From the NCBI GenBank assembly GCA_037349315.1, contig JBAIAC010000007.1, forward strand, positions 46,704,001 through 46,768,000: a stretch of DNA of 64,000 bases, in the 5' to 3' direction. This document shows positions 34,869 through 45,900 of the stretch, in pieces. The stretch is from Chelydra serpentina (lineage: Eukaryota > Chordata > Testudines > Chelydridae). The notes under the pieces are model-generated. The model had not been told where the DNA came from. It saw only the letters and a program-made list of their open reading frames with translations, and searched no databases. Position 1 is the stretch's first letter, and every line of letters starts with the position of its first letter. Made by a program: the position numbers and the translations under genes.

Positions 34869-35739
34869 CTGTACACTCTATTTATCTTGTAATATTAACT
34901 ACAGAACATGCAAGCACAAGCCTAGTTGCTTATTTTACAAGATACATATTACAAGATACAGAGATAAGAATCTGAACATATCAGACATATCATAACCTGG
35001 CTTTCTTCACCAACTTTCCCTTAGAAAAAAATACAGATCTCACTGATACAAAATACTGTTTACCAGATACACTGTCTCCACCCACAGTTGTTTGCAAATG
35101 GGCCAAAAGCAGAACAGTTTACACAACTAGGATAACACACACTCTCTCTCTCCCTCTCCTGATTTTCCCATGCATGTTTTAAAACATTTTATGAAGCAAA
35201 ATAAAAGTGAAACAATGAGCATGAGACTGGTACCATGTTTGAAGGAAACTTAAATAAACTGACACCCCCTGTCAACCTTTTACAGATACCTCCATAATCA
35301 TCTCCATTTAAACACATTTTTAAACCTCTGGGTTCAGATCTTAAAAGTGAATTATTCCCTCCCTGCCCAAAATTTAGAGGATCACAATCTGGGATGTTCG
35401 TTTTGGAGAGAAGTAAACCAAGGATTAAAAATAATGTCTGGGATCAATCAAAAAGAGTGAACAGACTACATAATAGACCATCTTTTTCACTGTGAGAAAA
35501 AACAGTGACTTCCACTAGCCCTAACACACCGCCACCCCCCAAAGCAGAGAGGATATAGAAACTCTCCATATTACAGGGGAAAGGGAAGGCTAGGTTGGTG
35601 ACACTTCCTACAAAGCGGTGGGGGACAATCCCAGCTATAGTCAAGGCCAAATCCTGCTTCCACTTAAGTTCACCGCAAAACTCCCAGGAAACTTCACCGG
35701 GGCCAGGATCTTTGCCCCCCAGTGAGCAGAAGGGCAGAG

Positions 35740-36250
35740 AGGAATCAGCAGCAAATCGATGCCTCCCCCCAGCTGGGGGGCTGCAGCCAGCAGTGCGCTG
35801 AGGGGAAATGCCCGAGAGGCTCCTCCCGAGAGCAGCTGCGCTGGCAGCCGGCAGCGCGGGGGCTCCGCGGGCCGCCTCGGGAGGTGGAGCGCAGCGCTCC
35901 CGGGACCCGGCGGCGCCCCGGCTAGGGAGAGGGGGAAGCAACCTGAAAAGCGGCCGCTGCGCCCTCGCCTTCCTCATCCCTCGCACGGTTTCTGCCGTGC
36001 AAACTCTTCCCCCCGGATGGCACCGAGTCTCCGGGACTCAGGGAAACTCAGCGCCGAGCTTTCAGTTCCCACCGTTCAATCCCACCCGCCTCCTTTCCCG
36101 GGCCGCGGCGCTGGGCGGGACGGCACCAGCGGCGGTGGCAGGTGCCCGGGAGGGCTCTGGCTAGCGCGCCGCTTGCTGCTGCTTGCCAACGGGGAGACTC
36201 GGGAGCAGCGCGGGGGAGGGGGTGCCTGCCTCTGTCTCTGACCAGGAAAG
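35740..36250 (-). promoter_or_regulatory. ZNF770: CpG island, candidate ZNF770 promoter
   Basis: Strong GC and CpG enrichment 3.8-4.3 kb upstream of the ZNF770 start codon. It is the only CpG-rich stretch near the gene that is not explained by a transposon. The TSS cannot be fixed. Confidence 0.65.
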
Positions 36251-36639
36251 CACTATATAAAAACAGAGAGAAGCAACCCCCCGACCTGTGGAAAATCGCT
36301 GGGTAGGGACCGCTTGGTGGTGTCATCCACAGACATCTGCCAAATCTCTCTTCCCCTTTCGCCCCAGTCCCGTCCTTTTGGAAGCCGATTCCCTCACCTT
36401 GCGCTAAAGTGAGTCCTTAGGCAAAGCTCTGGTGGATGTGTAGTCTTGTCCTAGCCGGGCCTTATTGGAAGTTTTGGCCCAGAGGGAGTTCAGGTTTTGG
36501 CCCAAAGGGTTATGTTTTAAAGGCGGTTTCCGGGCCCTCTGCAAATCAAGGGTTGTGGAGGTGCCGCTCCCAGTGAAATATTTTAATATCGTATTCATCA
36601 TCAAGCAGTCCAGGTGGAGAGGCTGCTTGGGGGACTGCT

Positions 36640-36900
36640 ACCTTTCCAAAAGGTCTGATCGTTCTATACGGATGTTTTGCAGGCAGATCACTGAACGCAC
36701 AAAAAGGATGTATATGTCAGTGGTGTATCGTCACCTGGAATACTGCGTTCAGTTCTGGTCACCTCATCTCAAAAAGGATATGGCAGTAATAAAGAGGAGT
36801 TCAGAGACAGACGACAAGAATGAAGCGCTGAAAAATTCCATAAGAAGATAGATTGGAAAAACGGACTTTTCACTTAGAAAGGAAATGAAAAAGAGGGAAC
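36640..36900 (+). mobile_element. Degenerate CR1/L2-type LINE RT fragment
   Basis: The plus strand translates to YMSVVYRHLEYCVQFWSPHL, matching the conserved RT C-terminal phrase HLEYCVQFW of CR1-clade LINEs. It continues with a frame change through AGAAAGGAAATGAAAAAGAG. Inactive fragment. Confidence 0.75.
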
Positions 36901-37532
36901 ATGATACTATACAAAATCATGAATGATATAAACAAAGTGGACCAGGAAATTCTATTGACCTTCACAATACAGGAAAACGGAGGCTGTCACTACATCACCA
37001 ACCCAGTCTGGGATCTCGCTTATCACTGCCTCAGTTTCTTCTCTTGGATTCCTCGATGACTCACAAAAGCTTTCACATGTCCAATAACACCAAGCCTTTT
37101 GGGGGTCTGGTTTATTAACATAAAGCTCAGAAGGAAAGACTCCCTGTTGAGGCTTCTTCAGTCAACTTGTTCTCTAGACTTTCTGCTTGGTACTAGCTCT
37201 CTTCATTCCCCAGGCCCTGTCTCTGGGCACTAAGAAGATTATTTGTGTAGGGTTGCTCACATCACCCTTCTGCTCCCTATTAAGGGATAGAGTCTCCCTT
37301 CTCGTTCTCCACAGACCTCTCTTACCTATGCGCAAAGACCTGATTTAGCCATATGATCCACCTGTCATGTGACATCATTACTCCACCTGGGGAAGTGAGT
37401 TAAGTGTGTCACAAGTGCATCTTGACCCTTCTCCCCTTAAAGGGGACAGCCACTCCCTGACATGTGAAATGTGACAAATTAAAACTGATAAAAGGAAATA
37501 CTTTTTCATACAATGCACACTTGGCCTGTGAG

Positions 37533-38071
37533 CATGGCCGGTGCAAGGAAGTTTTGCGCCCTAGGCGAAACTTCCTTGTGCCGCCCCCCCCAGATAGCTC
37601 CCCCGCCCGTGGGAGTTCACCCTTCCCCGCCCCGCCGCTGCGGGGGCTCAGCCCCTCCCCCCCCCCCGCAACCGGCGGGCCGCAGGAGCTGAGCGGAGAG
37701 CCAGGGGGTGGCTCAGGGTGGCAGCGAGGCAGCTCCCCCCTCAGGCGCTGAGGGGGGGGGGCAGCGAGGCGGGGGCCTCGCCGCAGCTCCCCCCCACTCA
37801 GGCGCTGAGCGGGGGGCAGGGGGGGCGGGCCGCTGCAGCTTCCCTCCGGCTCCCGACAAGGGACAGCCGCAGCAAGCCGCCCCTTGTCTCTCGGCTCAGC
37901 AGCTCAGCCGCTGAGCGGGGAGACAAGAGGCAGCCGCGGCGAGCCGCCCCTTGTCTCTCGGCTCAGCAGCTCAGCCGCTGAGCGGGGAGGCAGCGGGCAG
38001 CCGCCCGCCGCCCCCCAAATCTTGGCGCCTAGGCGACCGCCTTGGGTTGCCTAGTGGGCGCGCCAGCCCTG
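37533..38071. mobile_element. hAT-type element (539 bp)
   Basis: Perfect 8-bp duplication CCTGTGAG on both sides (37525-37532 and 38072-38079). Terminal repeats CATGGCCGGTGC and, on the complement, CAGGGCTGGCGC agree at 9 of 12 positions. The interior is GC-rich and holds AGCCGCCCCTTGTCTCTCGG phrases in tandem, related to the array at 39,363. No transposase. Confidence 0.9.
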
Positions 38072-38599
38072 CCTGTGAGACTCATTGCCACAATATATCA
38101 CTGAGCAGGATTCAAAAAAGAACTGCATGTTTATATGGATAGTAAGAATACCCAAAGTTACAACAGAAGGGATTAAAAATAAAAAGTTTTTGAAGGACTA
38201 GAAACCTTCATATTTCAGGGCATAAATCCACCTCTAACTAATGGGACTAGGAAGAAATTTTCTCTGTAGGCAGATTATACCTTGACTATGATCTTGCAAC
38301 TTCCTCTGAAGCTGCTGGTACTAGGCAGTGCTGGAGACAGGATACTGGTCTATATAAACCACTGATTTGACCCAGTTATGGCAGTTCCTGTAATTAAGCT
38401 CCAACAACATTTATCTTCCTATAATGTCCTAGTCCCTCACTGTTAGGCTTCAAACAAGCGCGTGACACAGAGACTGTCCTACAAATACATATTGATGATC
38501 TACTGATGGCCTTGGATGACGTCACATCATTGGGAGATGGCAATCAGAGCCATCACTGAGTATAGCATCTATCACTGCTTGTGATACACAGTCAGAAAT

Positions 38600-39095
38600 G
38601 CCTTTCCTGAAGTCAGGTGGCTCGGGCACGTGGAGCTCCACACAAAATGGCCAGGGAAAGGAGGAAGCTGACTCCTTTATTTATAACCATTAGCCCAGTG
38701 GCTAGACAGTCACCTGGAATGTAGGAGACCCAGATTCAATTCCCACCTCTGCCTGATAAGGAAAAAACATTTGAACAGGGATCTGCCACCTCTCAGATGT
38801 GTGCTCGAACCACTGGACTATACAGTGATTCTCATGCAGTTGCTGGCCCAATTCTTCCTTTGATTTGAGGATTTACTAAGGCTTAAGTGAGACAGACATC
38901 CAGATGCTTGCCTGAGACAACAGAGTGCATGCTTAGAGGTAGAGCCTAGGAACTTTTGAGGCAAAAATTTAGCCACTGAGCGAGTTTAAGTGCCTACAAG
39001 GTTAGGTGGCAGCTGAAGAGGGGTTTTATGGATCGCAGTGGTGCCTAAAACTGGGCTTTAAGTGCCTAAGACCTTTGTGGATCTGGCCCATAATC
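38600..39095 (-). repeat. Bipartite tRNA-like repeat, copy 2 (reverse of copy 1)
   Basis: Contains CAGTGGCTAGACAGTCACCT with AGATTCAATTCCC, then TTTGAACAGGGATCTGCCAC. It ends GGTTAGGTGGCAGCTGAAGA...TGGATCGCAGTGGTGCCTAA, the reverse complement of copy 1's start. So the two copies lie in opposite orientation. Confidence 0.7.
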
Positions 39096-39304
39096 TCTGA
39101 GTTTGCATCTGGAAGAGAGAGATTATTTAAATCACTCAATAAAATGGCTGCCGTGTGTGTTGTTTTCTTAATATAGATACATTTTCCTGAACTGGTTTGT
39201 GTAAATGTGCTCTATTTCATTTATTCACATAGATTCTGAACAGGGAAAACAGACCTGTTTATTTGAATAGGCTTGCATTTACTTGCCACAAAATGACCTC
39301 ACTG

Positions 39305-39756
39305 TAGGCTGACCATATTTCCTTGAGACAAAAACGGGACATTGGGATGGCAAAAACGGGACGGGGAGACAAGGGGCAGCCGCAACAAGCCGCCCCTCAT
39401 CTCCCCACTCAGCTGCTCGGCGGGGAGACGAGGGGCAGCCGCAACAAGCCACCCCTCGTCTCCCCGCTCAGCAGCTCGGCGGAGAGACGAGGGGCAGCCG
39501 CGACAAGCCGCCCCTCGTCTCCCCGCTCAGCAGCTCGGCGGGGAGACGAGGGGCAGCCGCGACAAGCCGCCCCTCGTCTCCCCGCTCAGCAGCTCGGCGG
39601 GGAGACGAGGGGCAGCCGCGGCAAGCCAGCGTTCAGTTTTTTACAAAAAAATAAAAACTATATATAGTTTATTAAAAACGGGACAAAATTGACATTTATA
39701 TTAAAACGACGGGACGGTCGGGAAATATGAAAAAAACGGTACGTATGGTCAGCCTA
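39305..39756. mobile_element. hAT-type element (452 bp) filled by a hairpin minisatellite
   Basis: Terminal inverted repeat TAGGCTGACCATA (13 bp, perfect), flanked by CCTCACTG on both sides (39297-39304 and 39757-39764). AAACGGGAC motifs occur near both ends. The middle is a 59-bp tandem array. No transposase. Confidence 0.95.
39363..39631. repeat. 59-bp hairpin minisatellite, about 4.5 copies
   Basis: Unit starts at 39363, 39422, 39481, 39540 and 39599 (exact 59-bp spacing). Each unit holds GGGGAGACGAGGGGC and its perfect complement GCCCCTCGTCTCCCC separated by 14 bases, followed by GCTCAGCAGCTCGGC. Not a CRISPR array: spacers are not unique. Confidence 0.97.
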
Positions 39757-41384
39757 CCTCACTGACACCCTTTCCTTCAATGCAGAAGTAGTCCTTTAAG
39801 GGGGATCTTGAAGATTCCAGGTCCATGTACAGAGTAGGGCTAGGATCTGACCCCTGATGCGTAGAAAGGAAGAAGCCAGAGAGAGCCATGGCCTTCAGTG
39901 AGTGGAGTGGAAATGCCCAAGGTGCTATTCCTAAGAGCAACTGCATTGGCAGCTGGCAGCTAACAGGTCTCCACTGGGTTCCCCCAACATCCAAGAGGGA
40001 AGACAGCTGTAGTAGCTTATATTGCCTTTTTCCTCCCTGTTGTCTGTACTCTTACCCCCAACTTTATAGGGAATTCTAGGAGCAATGGTGGTATGAGGAG
40101 CTCCTGGCCGCATACATCCTCAGAAGCTGTTGAAGCCAAGGCTATGGGGAGCTGGATAAATGAAAAGGGAAGCCCAGGTAGCAGTGAGGAGGTAAAGGAT
40201 CTCCCTGAGTATCAATCAGTTTATAGGATGGAATTTCAGTTTTCTTCGGTAGGGTAGGCTTAAACCCAAACCCTCTGTTGCCCTGACAGCTAAGACACAA
40301 AAGAACTCCATGATTTTCATTTTGGGACAATGACACTTTCCTTTGATGTGGGAATAACCCATGGAGGGGAGATTTACTTTGTTTTTTGGCCACTGTGTTT
40401 CATTTGAGTTTAGCATTTATAATATTCAGTTACTTTAGCTTCTCATATATACAAATTAAACACAAAAGCTCAGCTGATTTTTTAAAAAGATGATACATTT
40501 ATAAACTTGCTTAATAAACAGGCCAAATACATTTTTTGGCAATAGAAATATATATTGGTTGACATTTTCAAAGCCTTCTATGGCACTATTATTCAGAGAC
40601 GATAAAGTGTCTAAATCCCCTGTCTTGAAGCTTTCACCCTTATTTCTATTACTTTGAGGTCTGATCCTGTACTCTTTACTCAGACAAAATTCTCATTGAT
40701 TCCCATGGGAGATTTTCCTACAAATGGGTGCAGGGTCAGAGTCATAATTCATACCTCCACACTGTTATTAGGAATAATTAATCCTGGGAGTCATTCAGCT
40801 TTTACCGACATGAAGCATATGCAGTACAAGTCATTACAGTACTATTACCAGATGCTGCCAGTATGGTAACAGATAATTAAACAATAAACAAGAAACATGT
40901 AATTAGATTACCATAAAGTAACTACATCCCTGGATATCAGATGCACCCAAGCACCTCTCTCTCACAAGTACAGTTAGGTCACAGTTACCACCCTTCTGTA
41001 TTTGCCTTATTGGTGTATAAAAGCCACTAATATGTTTATAAATGAATTCTCTGTGTGCTAGTGGGGGAGGGAAAGTTGGCAGCATTTACTGGTTTCAAAA
41101 AAACCACTTTCCAGACTCCTGCACCTCTTGGGGACTGTTCTTGCCAGGAGTTTTGAGATCCAGAAATGTATTGCCTGTACAGTTGCCATACCTTAGTTTG
41201 ACAGTGGGAGAAATCAAATCATAGTCTCTCGTTTGCAGAGGTTCTAAATAATGTCTGACCTGAAGCAGCAGCACATGGATCAAGTTTTAGTACTGCAGTA
41301 CAAAATTTATTTGAAAAGAAATTTACATTAGCTGTGAGACAATCCCAATAATATTAACGATTGCTTTAATGTATTATTTATTTC

Positions 41385-41590
41385 TTTTAGAAGGCAGCTT
41401 GGTCTTGTGTTTAGTGTAGGGCACTGGGAGTTAGGAGACCTACTCCTGACTTTGACACTGACACAGTACATGACCTTAGGCAAGTCACTTAACCTCAGTT
41501 ACCCAACTGTAACATATGGATAATGTTTGACATATCTCACATGGATATTTAGAGTCTTAATTAATGATATTGTTGTTTCTAGGCCCTTCC
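41385..41590 (+). mobile_element. MIR-like SINE
   Basis: Contains the MIR order GGGCACTGGGAGTTAGGAGA, CCTACTCCTGACTTTGACAC, TGACCTTAGGCAAGTCACTT and AACCTCAGTTACCC. No target duplication visible. Confidence 0.85.
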
Positions 41591-41952
41591 AGAACTCCTC
41601 TGAATGACAGCATCTTTCATAACAGACCAAAAGCAGCCTCACTACTCCACCCTACATACTACGTGATATTGCAGGATTGTCTGATATCAAGCAACAGCAC
41701 TACCAGCTGAGTTATGCCAATTGGACCAAGATCCACAATGAGACTTAGGCTCCTAACTTCCATTGATTTCAATAGACATTAGGACACTAAATATCTTTGT
41801 GGATGTGGGCCCTAAAGCCCAGATTTAGGCACTACTGTGATCCACAAAACCTCTGTGCAGCTGTCAACTCAACCTATGGGCACCTAAACTCACTTGGCAC
41901 CTATATTTTCACTCTAAAAGTTCCCTAGACACCTACATTTTTGCATCTGGGC

Positions 41953-44320
41953 ATAGAATCATAGAAACTTAGGGTTGGAAGAGACCTCAAAAGGTCATCT
42001 AGTCCAACCCTCTGCTCAAAGCAAGACCAATCCCAACTAAATTATCCCAGCCAGGGCTTTGTCAAACCCAGCCTTAAAAACCTCTAAGGATGGCAATTCC
42101 ACCACCTCCCTAGGTAACCCATTCCAGTGCTTCACCACCCTCCTAGTGAAATAGTTTTTCCTAATATCCAACCAAGACCTCCTCCACTGCAACTTGAGAC
42201 CATTGCTCCTTGTTTTGTCATCTGCCACCACTGAGAACAGCCGAGCTCCATCCTCTCTGGAACCCCCCCACTCTTCTCTTCTGTAGACTAAATAATCCCA
42301 GTTCCCTCAGACTCTCCTCATAAATTATGTGCCTAGCCCCCAAATCATTTTCATTGCCCTCCGCTGGACTCTTTCCAATTTGTCCACATCCCTTCTGTAA
42401 TGGGGGGCCCCAAACTGGACGCACTACTCCAGATGTGGCCTCACCAGTGACGAATAGAGGGGAATAATCACTTCCCTCAATCTGCTTGCAATGCTCCTAC
42501 CAATGCAGCCCAATGTGCCATTAGCCTTCTTGGCAACAAGGACAAACTGTTGACTCATATCCATCTTCTCATCCACTGTAATCCCCAGGTCCTTTTCTGC
42601 AGAACTGCCACTTAGCCAGTCACTCCCAACCTGTAGCAGTGCATTAAATTCTTCCATACTAAGTGCAGGACTTTGCACGTGTCCTTGTTGAACCTCATCA
42701 GATTTCTTATGGCCCAATCCTCCAATTTGTCTAGGTCATCCGGACCCTATCTCTATCCTACCTCTCCCCCCAGCTTAGTGTCATCTGCGAACTTGTTGAG
42801 GGTGCAGTCCATCCCATCATCCAGATCATTAATGAAGATGTTTAACAAAATCAGCCCCGGATCAACCCTTGGGGCAGTCCGCTTGATATCGGCTGCCAAC
42901 TAGACATGGAGCAATTGATCACTACCCGTTGAGCCCAATGATCTAGCCACCTTTCTATCCACCTTATAATCCATTCATCCAGTCCATACTTCTTTAACTT
43001 GCTGGCAAGAATACTGTGGGAGACCGTATCAAAAGCTTTGCTAAAGTCAAGATATATCACGTCCACCGCTTTCCCCAAATCCACAGAGCCAGTTATCGCA
43101 TCATAGAAGGTAATAAGGTTGGTCAGGCATGACTTGCCCTTGGTGAATCCATGTTCACTGTTCCTGATCACCTTCCTCTTCTCCAAGTGCTTCAAAATGG
43201 ATTCCTTGAGGACCTCTTCCATGATTTTTCCAGGGACTGAGGTGAGGCTGACTGGTCTGTAGTTCCCTGGATTCTCCTTCTTCCCCTTTTTAAAGATGGG
43301 CTCTATATTTGCCTTTTTCCAATCGTCCGGGACCTTCCCCAATTGCCACAAATTTTCAGAGATAATGGCCAATGGCTCTGCAATCACATCAGCCAACTCC
43401 CTCAGCACCCTTGGATGCATTAGATCCAGCCCCATGGACTTGTGCATGTCCAGCTTTTCTAAATAGTTCTTAACCTGTCCTTTCACCACTGAGGGCTGCT
43501 CACTTCCTCCCCTTATTGTGCTGCCCAGTGCAGCAGTCTGGGAACTGACCTTGTCTGTGAAGACCGAGGTAAAAAAAGCATTGAATACTTCAGCTTTTTC
43601 CACACGTCTATCACTAGGTTGCCTTCCCCATTCAGTAAGGGTCCCACACTTTCTCTTGACCTTTTTCTTGTTGCTAACATACCTGTAGAAACCCTTCTTA
43701 TTACCCTTCACATCCCTTGCTATCTGCAACTCCAATTGTGCTTTGGCCTTCTTGATTACACCCCTGAATGCTCGAGCAATATTTTCATACTCCTCCCTAG
43801 CCATCTGTCCAAGTTTCCACTTCTTGTAAGCTTCCTTTTTGTGTTTAAGCTCACCGAAGATTTCTCTGTTAAGCCAAGCTGGTCGCCTGCCATATTTGTT
43901 ATTCTTTCTGTACATTGGGATGGTTTGTTCCTGCACCCTCAGTAAGGCTTCTTTAAAATACAGCCAGCTCTCCTGTACTCCTTTCCCCCTCCTATTAGCC
44001 TCCCAGGGGATCCTGCCCATCAGTTCCCTGAGGGAGTCAAAGTCTGCTTTTCGGATGTCAAGGGTCCATATTCTGCTGCTGTGCTTTCTTCCTTTTGTGA
44101 GGATCCTGAACTCAACCATCTCATGATCACTGCTGCCTAGGTTGCCACCCACTTCTACTTCCCCTACCAATTCTTCCCTGTTTGTAAGCAACAGGTGAAG
44201 AGGAGCACGGCCCCTAGTTGGTTCCTCCAGCACTTGCACCAGGAAGTTGTCCCCAACACTCTCCAAAAACTTCCTGGATTGTCTGTGCACTGCTGTATTG
44301 CTCTCCCAGGGTCTCAAATA
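41953..44320 (-). mobile_element. CR1 LINE, 5'-truncated, about 2.4 kb
   Basis: Typical CR1 3' end on the minus strand, complement of ATAGAATCATAGAAACTTAG. A 492-codon frame (44329-42851) includes the C-terminal endonuclease phrase SSDHEMVEF, then RT motifs [13 protein letters not shown] and SGLPQG. The catalytic FADD (42791-42780) is in another frame, and further shifts separate SSAEKDLG, ANGTLGCI and ERWSSAVL-side fragments, so it is inactive. A GGCAT repeat flanks it. The 5' UTR and N-terminal ORF are missing. Confidence 0.95.
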
Positions 44321-44786
44321 GGCATGCACAGTGCTGCCTCAGGCAGGCATCTGGATACCTATTTGATACCTTAGCCACTGTGCAATTCTCAAACCAGGTG
44401 AAGATAGCCCCTGCCTATGTTGCTACAGGACCCTATCTGGTAGATGTGCACCGAACACACCTAACACCACACAAAACAGCTGGGGAAGGAGAGGGAGGAG
44501 AGAAAGGTAGCAACAATATCTTTTGTAACCTTTAACCCAGTGGTTAGCAAACTAACCCAGGATATGGATGACCCTAGTTGAGTTCCCCCTTCTGCCTGAT
44601 GAAGAGATGGGATTTGAATAGGGCTGTGTCATTCACATTCTACCTCTGGCCCAGTTACTGAATGCAAAGATGAACAGATTCAAAAAGCGAGAGACTTGTG
44701 TCAGAATATCGCATAATTCAGTGGTTAGCGCACACTTCTGAGAGGTGGGGAACTCCTGTTCAAAGCTCTTCTTGTAAGAACAGGTT

Positions 44787-45602
44787 TGTCATAAATATAA
44801 AGGGAAGGGGGAGAGGATCTGATGCAGTGCTATAAAATCCTCTTACCAGTAAAGGGTTAAGAAATGCAGGTAGCCAGACTGACACCTGACCTGGCTGGCA
44901 TCTGACCAATAAGGGGACAAGATACTTTCAAATCTTGGGAGGGGGAAAGCTTTGTGTGTGGGTCTTTGTCAGACACGGAGTGATCTTGGAGTAAAAAGGA
45001 ACCAGTCATCTTTTCATCAAATCCTCACTTGTCTAAAGTAAGTTTAGATAGCATAGCGAGTAGATTTCTGTTTATTTTTGCTTGGTATGTTCCCTGTGTG
45101 AGAGGGAGGGGTTATTCCTTTTTCTTTTTCTGTAACGTTAAGGGTTTGTCCAGAGGGGGGAATCCCTCTGAGTTTAGAAATTGAGTAACCTGTAATTAGT
45201 TACCATCCTGATTTTACAGAGATGATTTTACCTTCTTTGTTTTAATAAAATCCTTCTTTTAAGAAGCTGACTGTTTTCTATGGTGTTAAAACCCAGGGGG
45301 TGGGTTTTTAGATCACTGTGTAACCAAGTGGTTGGGAGATTGTTCTCAAGCTTCCCAGGAAAGGGAGTGTACGGGCTTGAGGGGGTATTTTTTTTGGGGG
45401 GGGAGAGGGAAGTTCAAGTGATTCCTTTCCTGGATTCCTGTTAGACACTTGATGGTGGCAGCGAAAGAAGCATTTCTCAGGGTGCAGGGAATTTTGTACC
45501 TTGGGGGTTTTAACCTAAGCTGGTAGAAATAAGCTTAGGAGCTCTTTATGCGTGTCCCCACATCTTTACCCTAGAGTTTCGAGTGGGGAGGGAACCCTGA
45601 CA
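44787..45602 (+). mobile_element. Solo LTR (816 bp)
   Basis: Begins TGTCATAAATATAAAGGG and ends GAACCCTGACA (TGTCA/TGACA inverted). Flanks AGGTT and AGCTT agree at 4 of 5 positions, suggesting a decayed 5-bp duplication. AATAAA at 45244-45249 supports plus orientation. No internal viral region. Confidence 0.75.
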
Positions 45603-45900
45603 AGCTTAGTGCATGACTCCAAGAGAGGGTTCCCAACTGTGGATTCCAAGCAGAGATAGGCAATTCCCTCCAGCCCAGATTTAGGCCTCTGTGAGAAGGG
45701 TAGGATTTAGGACACACCAGAGTGTCAGCATCTCCCATTGGCTAGTTTAGGCAACTCCCCACTTAGTGTGCTGGCTTTTGTGGATCCCATTGTCAGGCAT
45801 CTATCTCTCACCATGCATCATATAGGAAGCCTAGGTGCTTACCCCAGGGTTTGTGGAGTCCAGTGATTGTCAAGGCTTTGTGGATCCAGGTCATGCCCAA

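Larger units (their letters stand above)
31983..36250 (-). other. ZNF770: Probable ZNF770 5' UTR and 5' intron
   Basis: The ZNF770 coding exon is preceded by a pyrimidine-rich acceptor candidate (TTGCTGCTGTTCCAG near 32,075). A CpG-rich region 4 kb upstream probably holds the non-coding first exon. The exact donor is not clear; CGGTGAAGT at about 35,699 is one option. The intron contains a hAT element at 33667-34868 and short G/A runs near 32,450. Confidence 0.5.
41807..45900 (+). repeat. Bipartite tRNA-like repeat, copy 3, interrupted by a CR1 and an LTR
   Basis: Left segment 41807-41952 (GCCCAGATTTAGGCACTACT, GTGATCCACAAAACC), middle 44321-44786 (ACCCAGTGGTTAGCAAACTA, GAGTTCCCCC, ATTTGAATAGGG) and right 45603-45900 (GATTTAGG, TTTGTGGATC, TAGGCATCT-like phrases) form one element once the two insertions are removed. 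This gives a relative age order. Confidence 0.7.

Noticed and set aside
36253..36262. TATATAAAAA as a TATA box
   Set aside because: It is in plus orientation, whereas ZNF770 is read on the minus strand, and no plus-strand gene follows it.
39323..39692. Tandem array as a CRISPR
   Set aside because: Units are contiguous 59-bp copies without unique spacers, inside a eukaryotic transposon.
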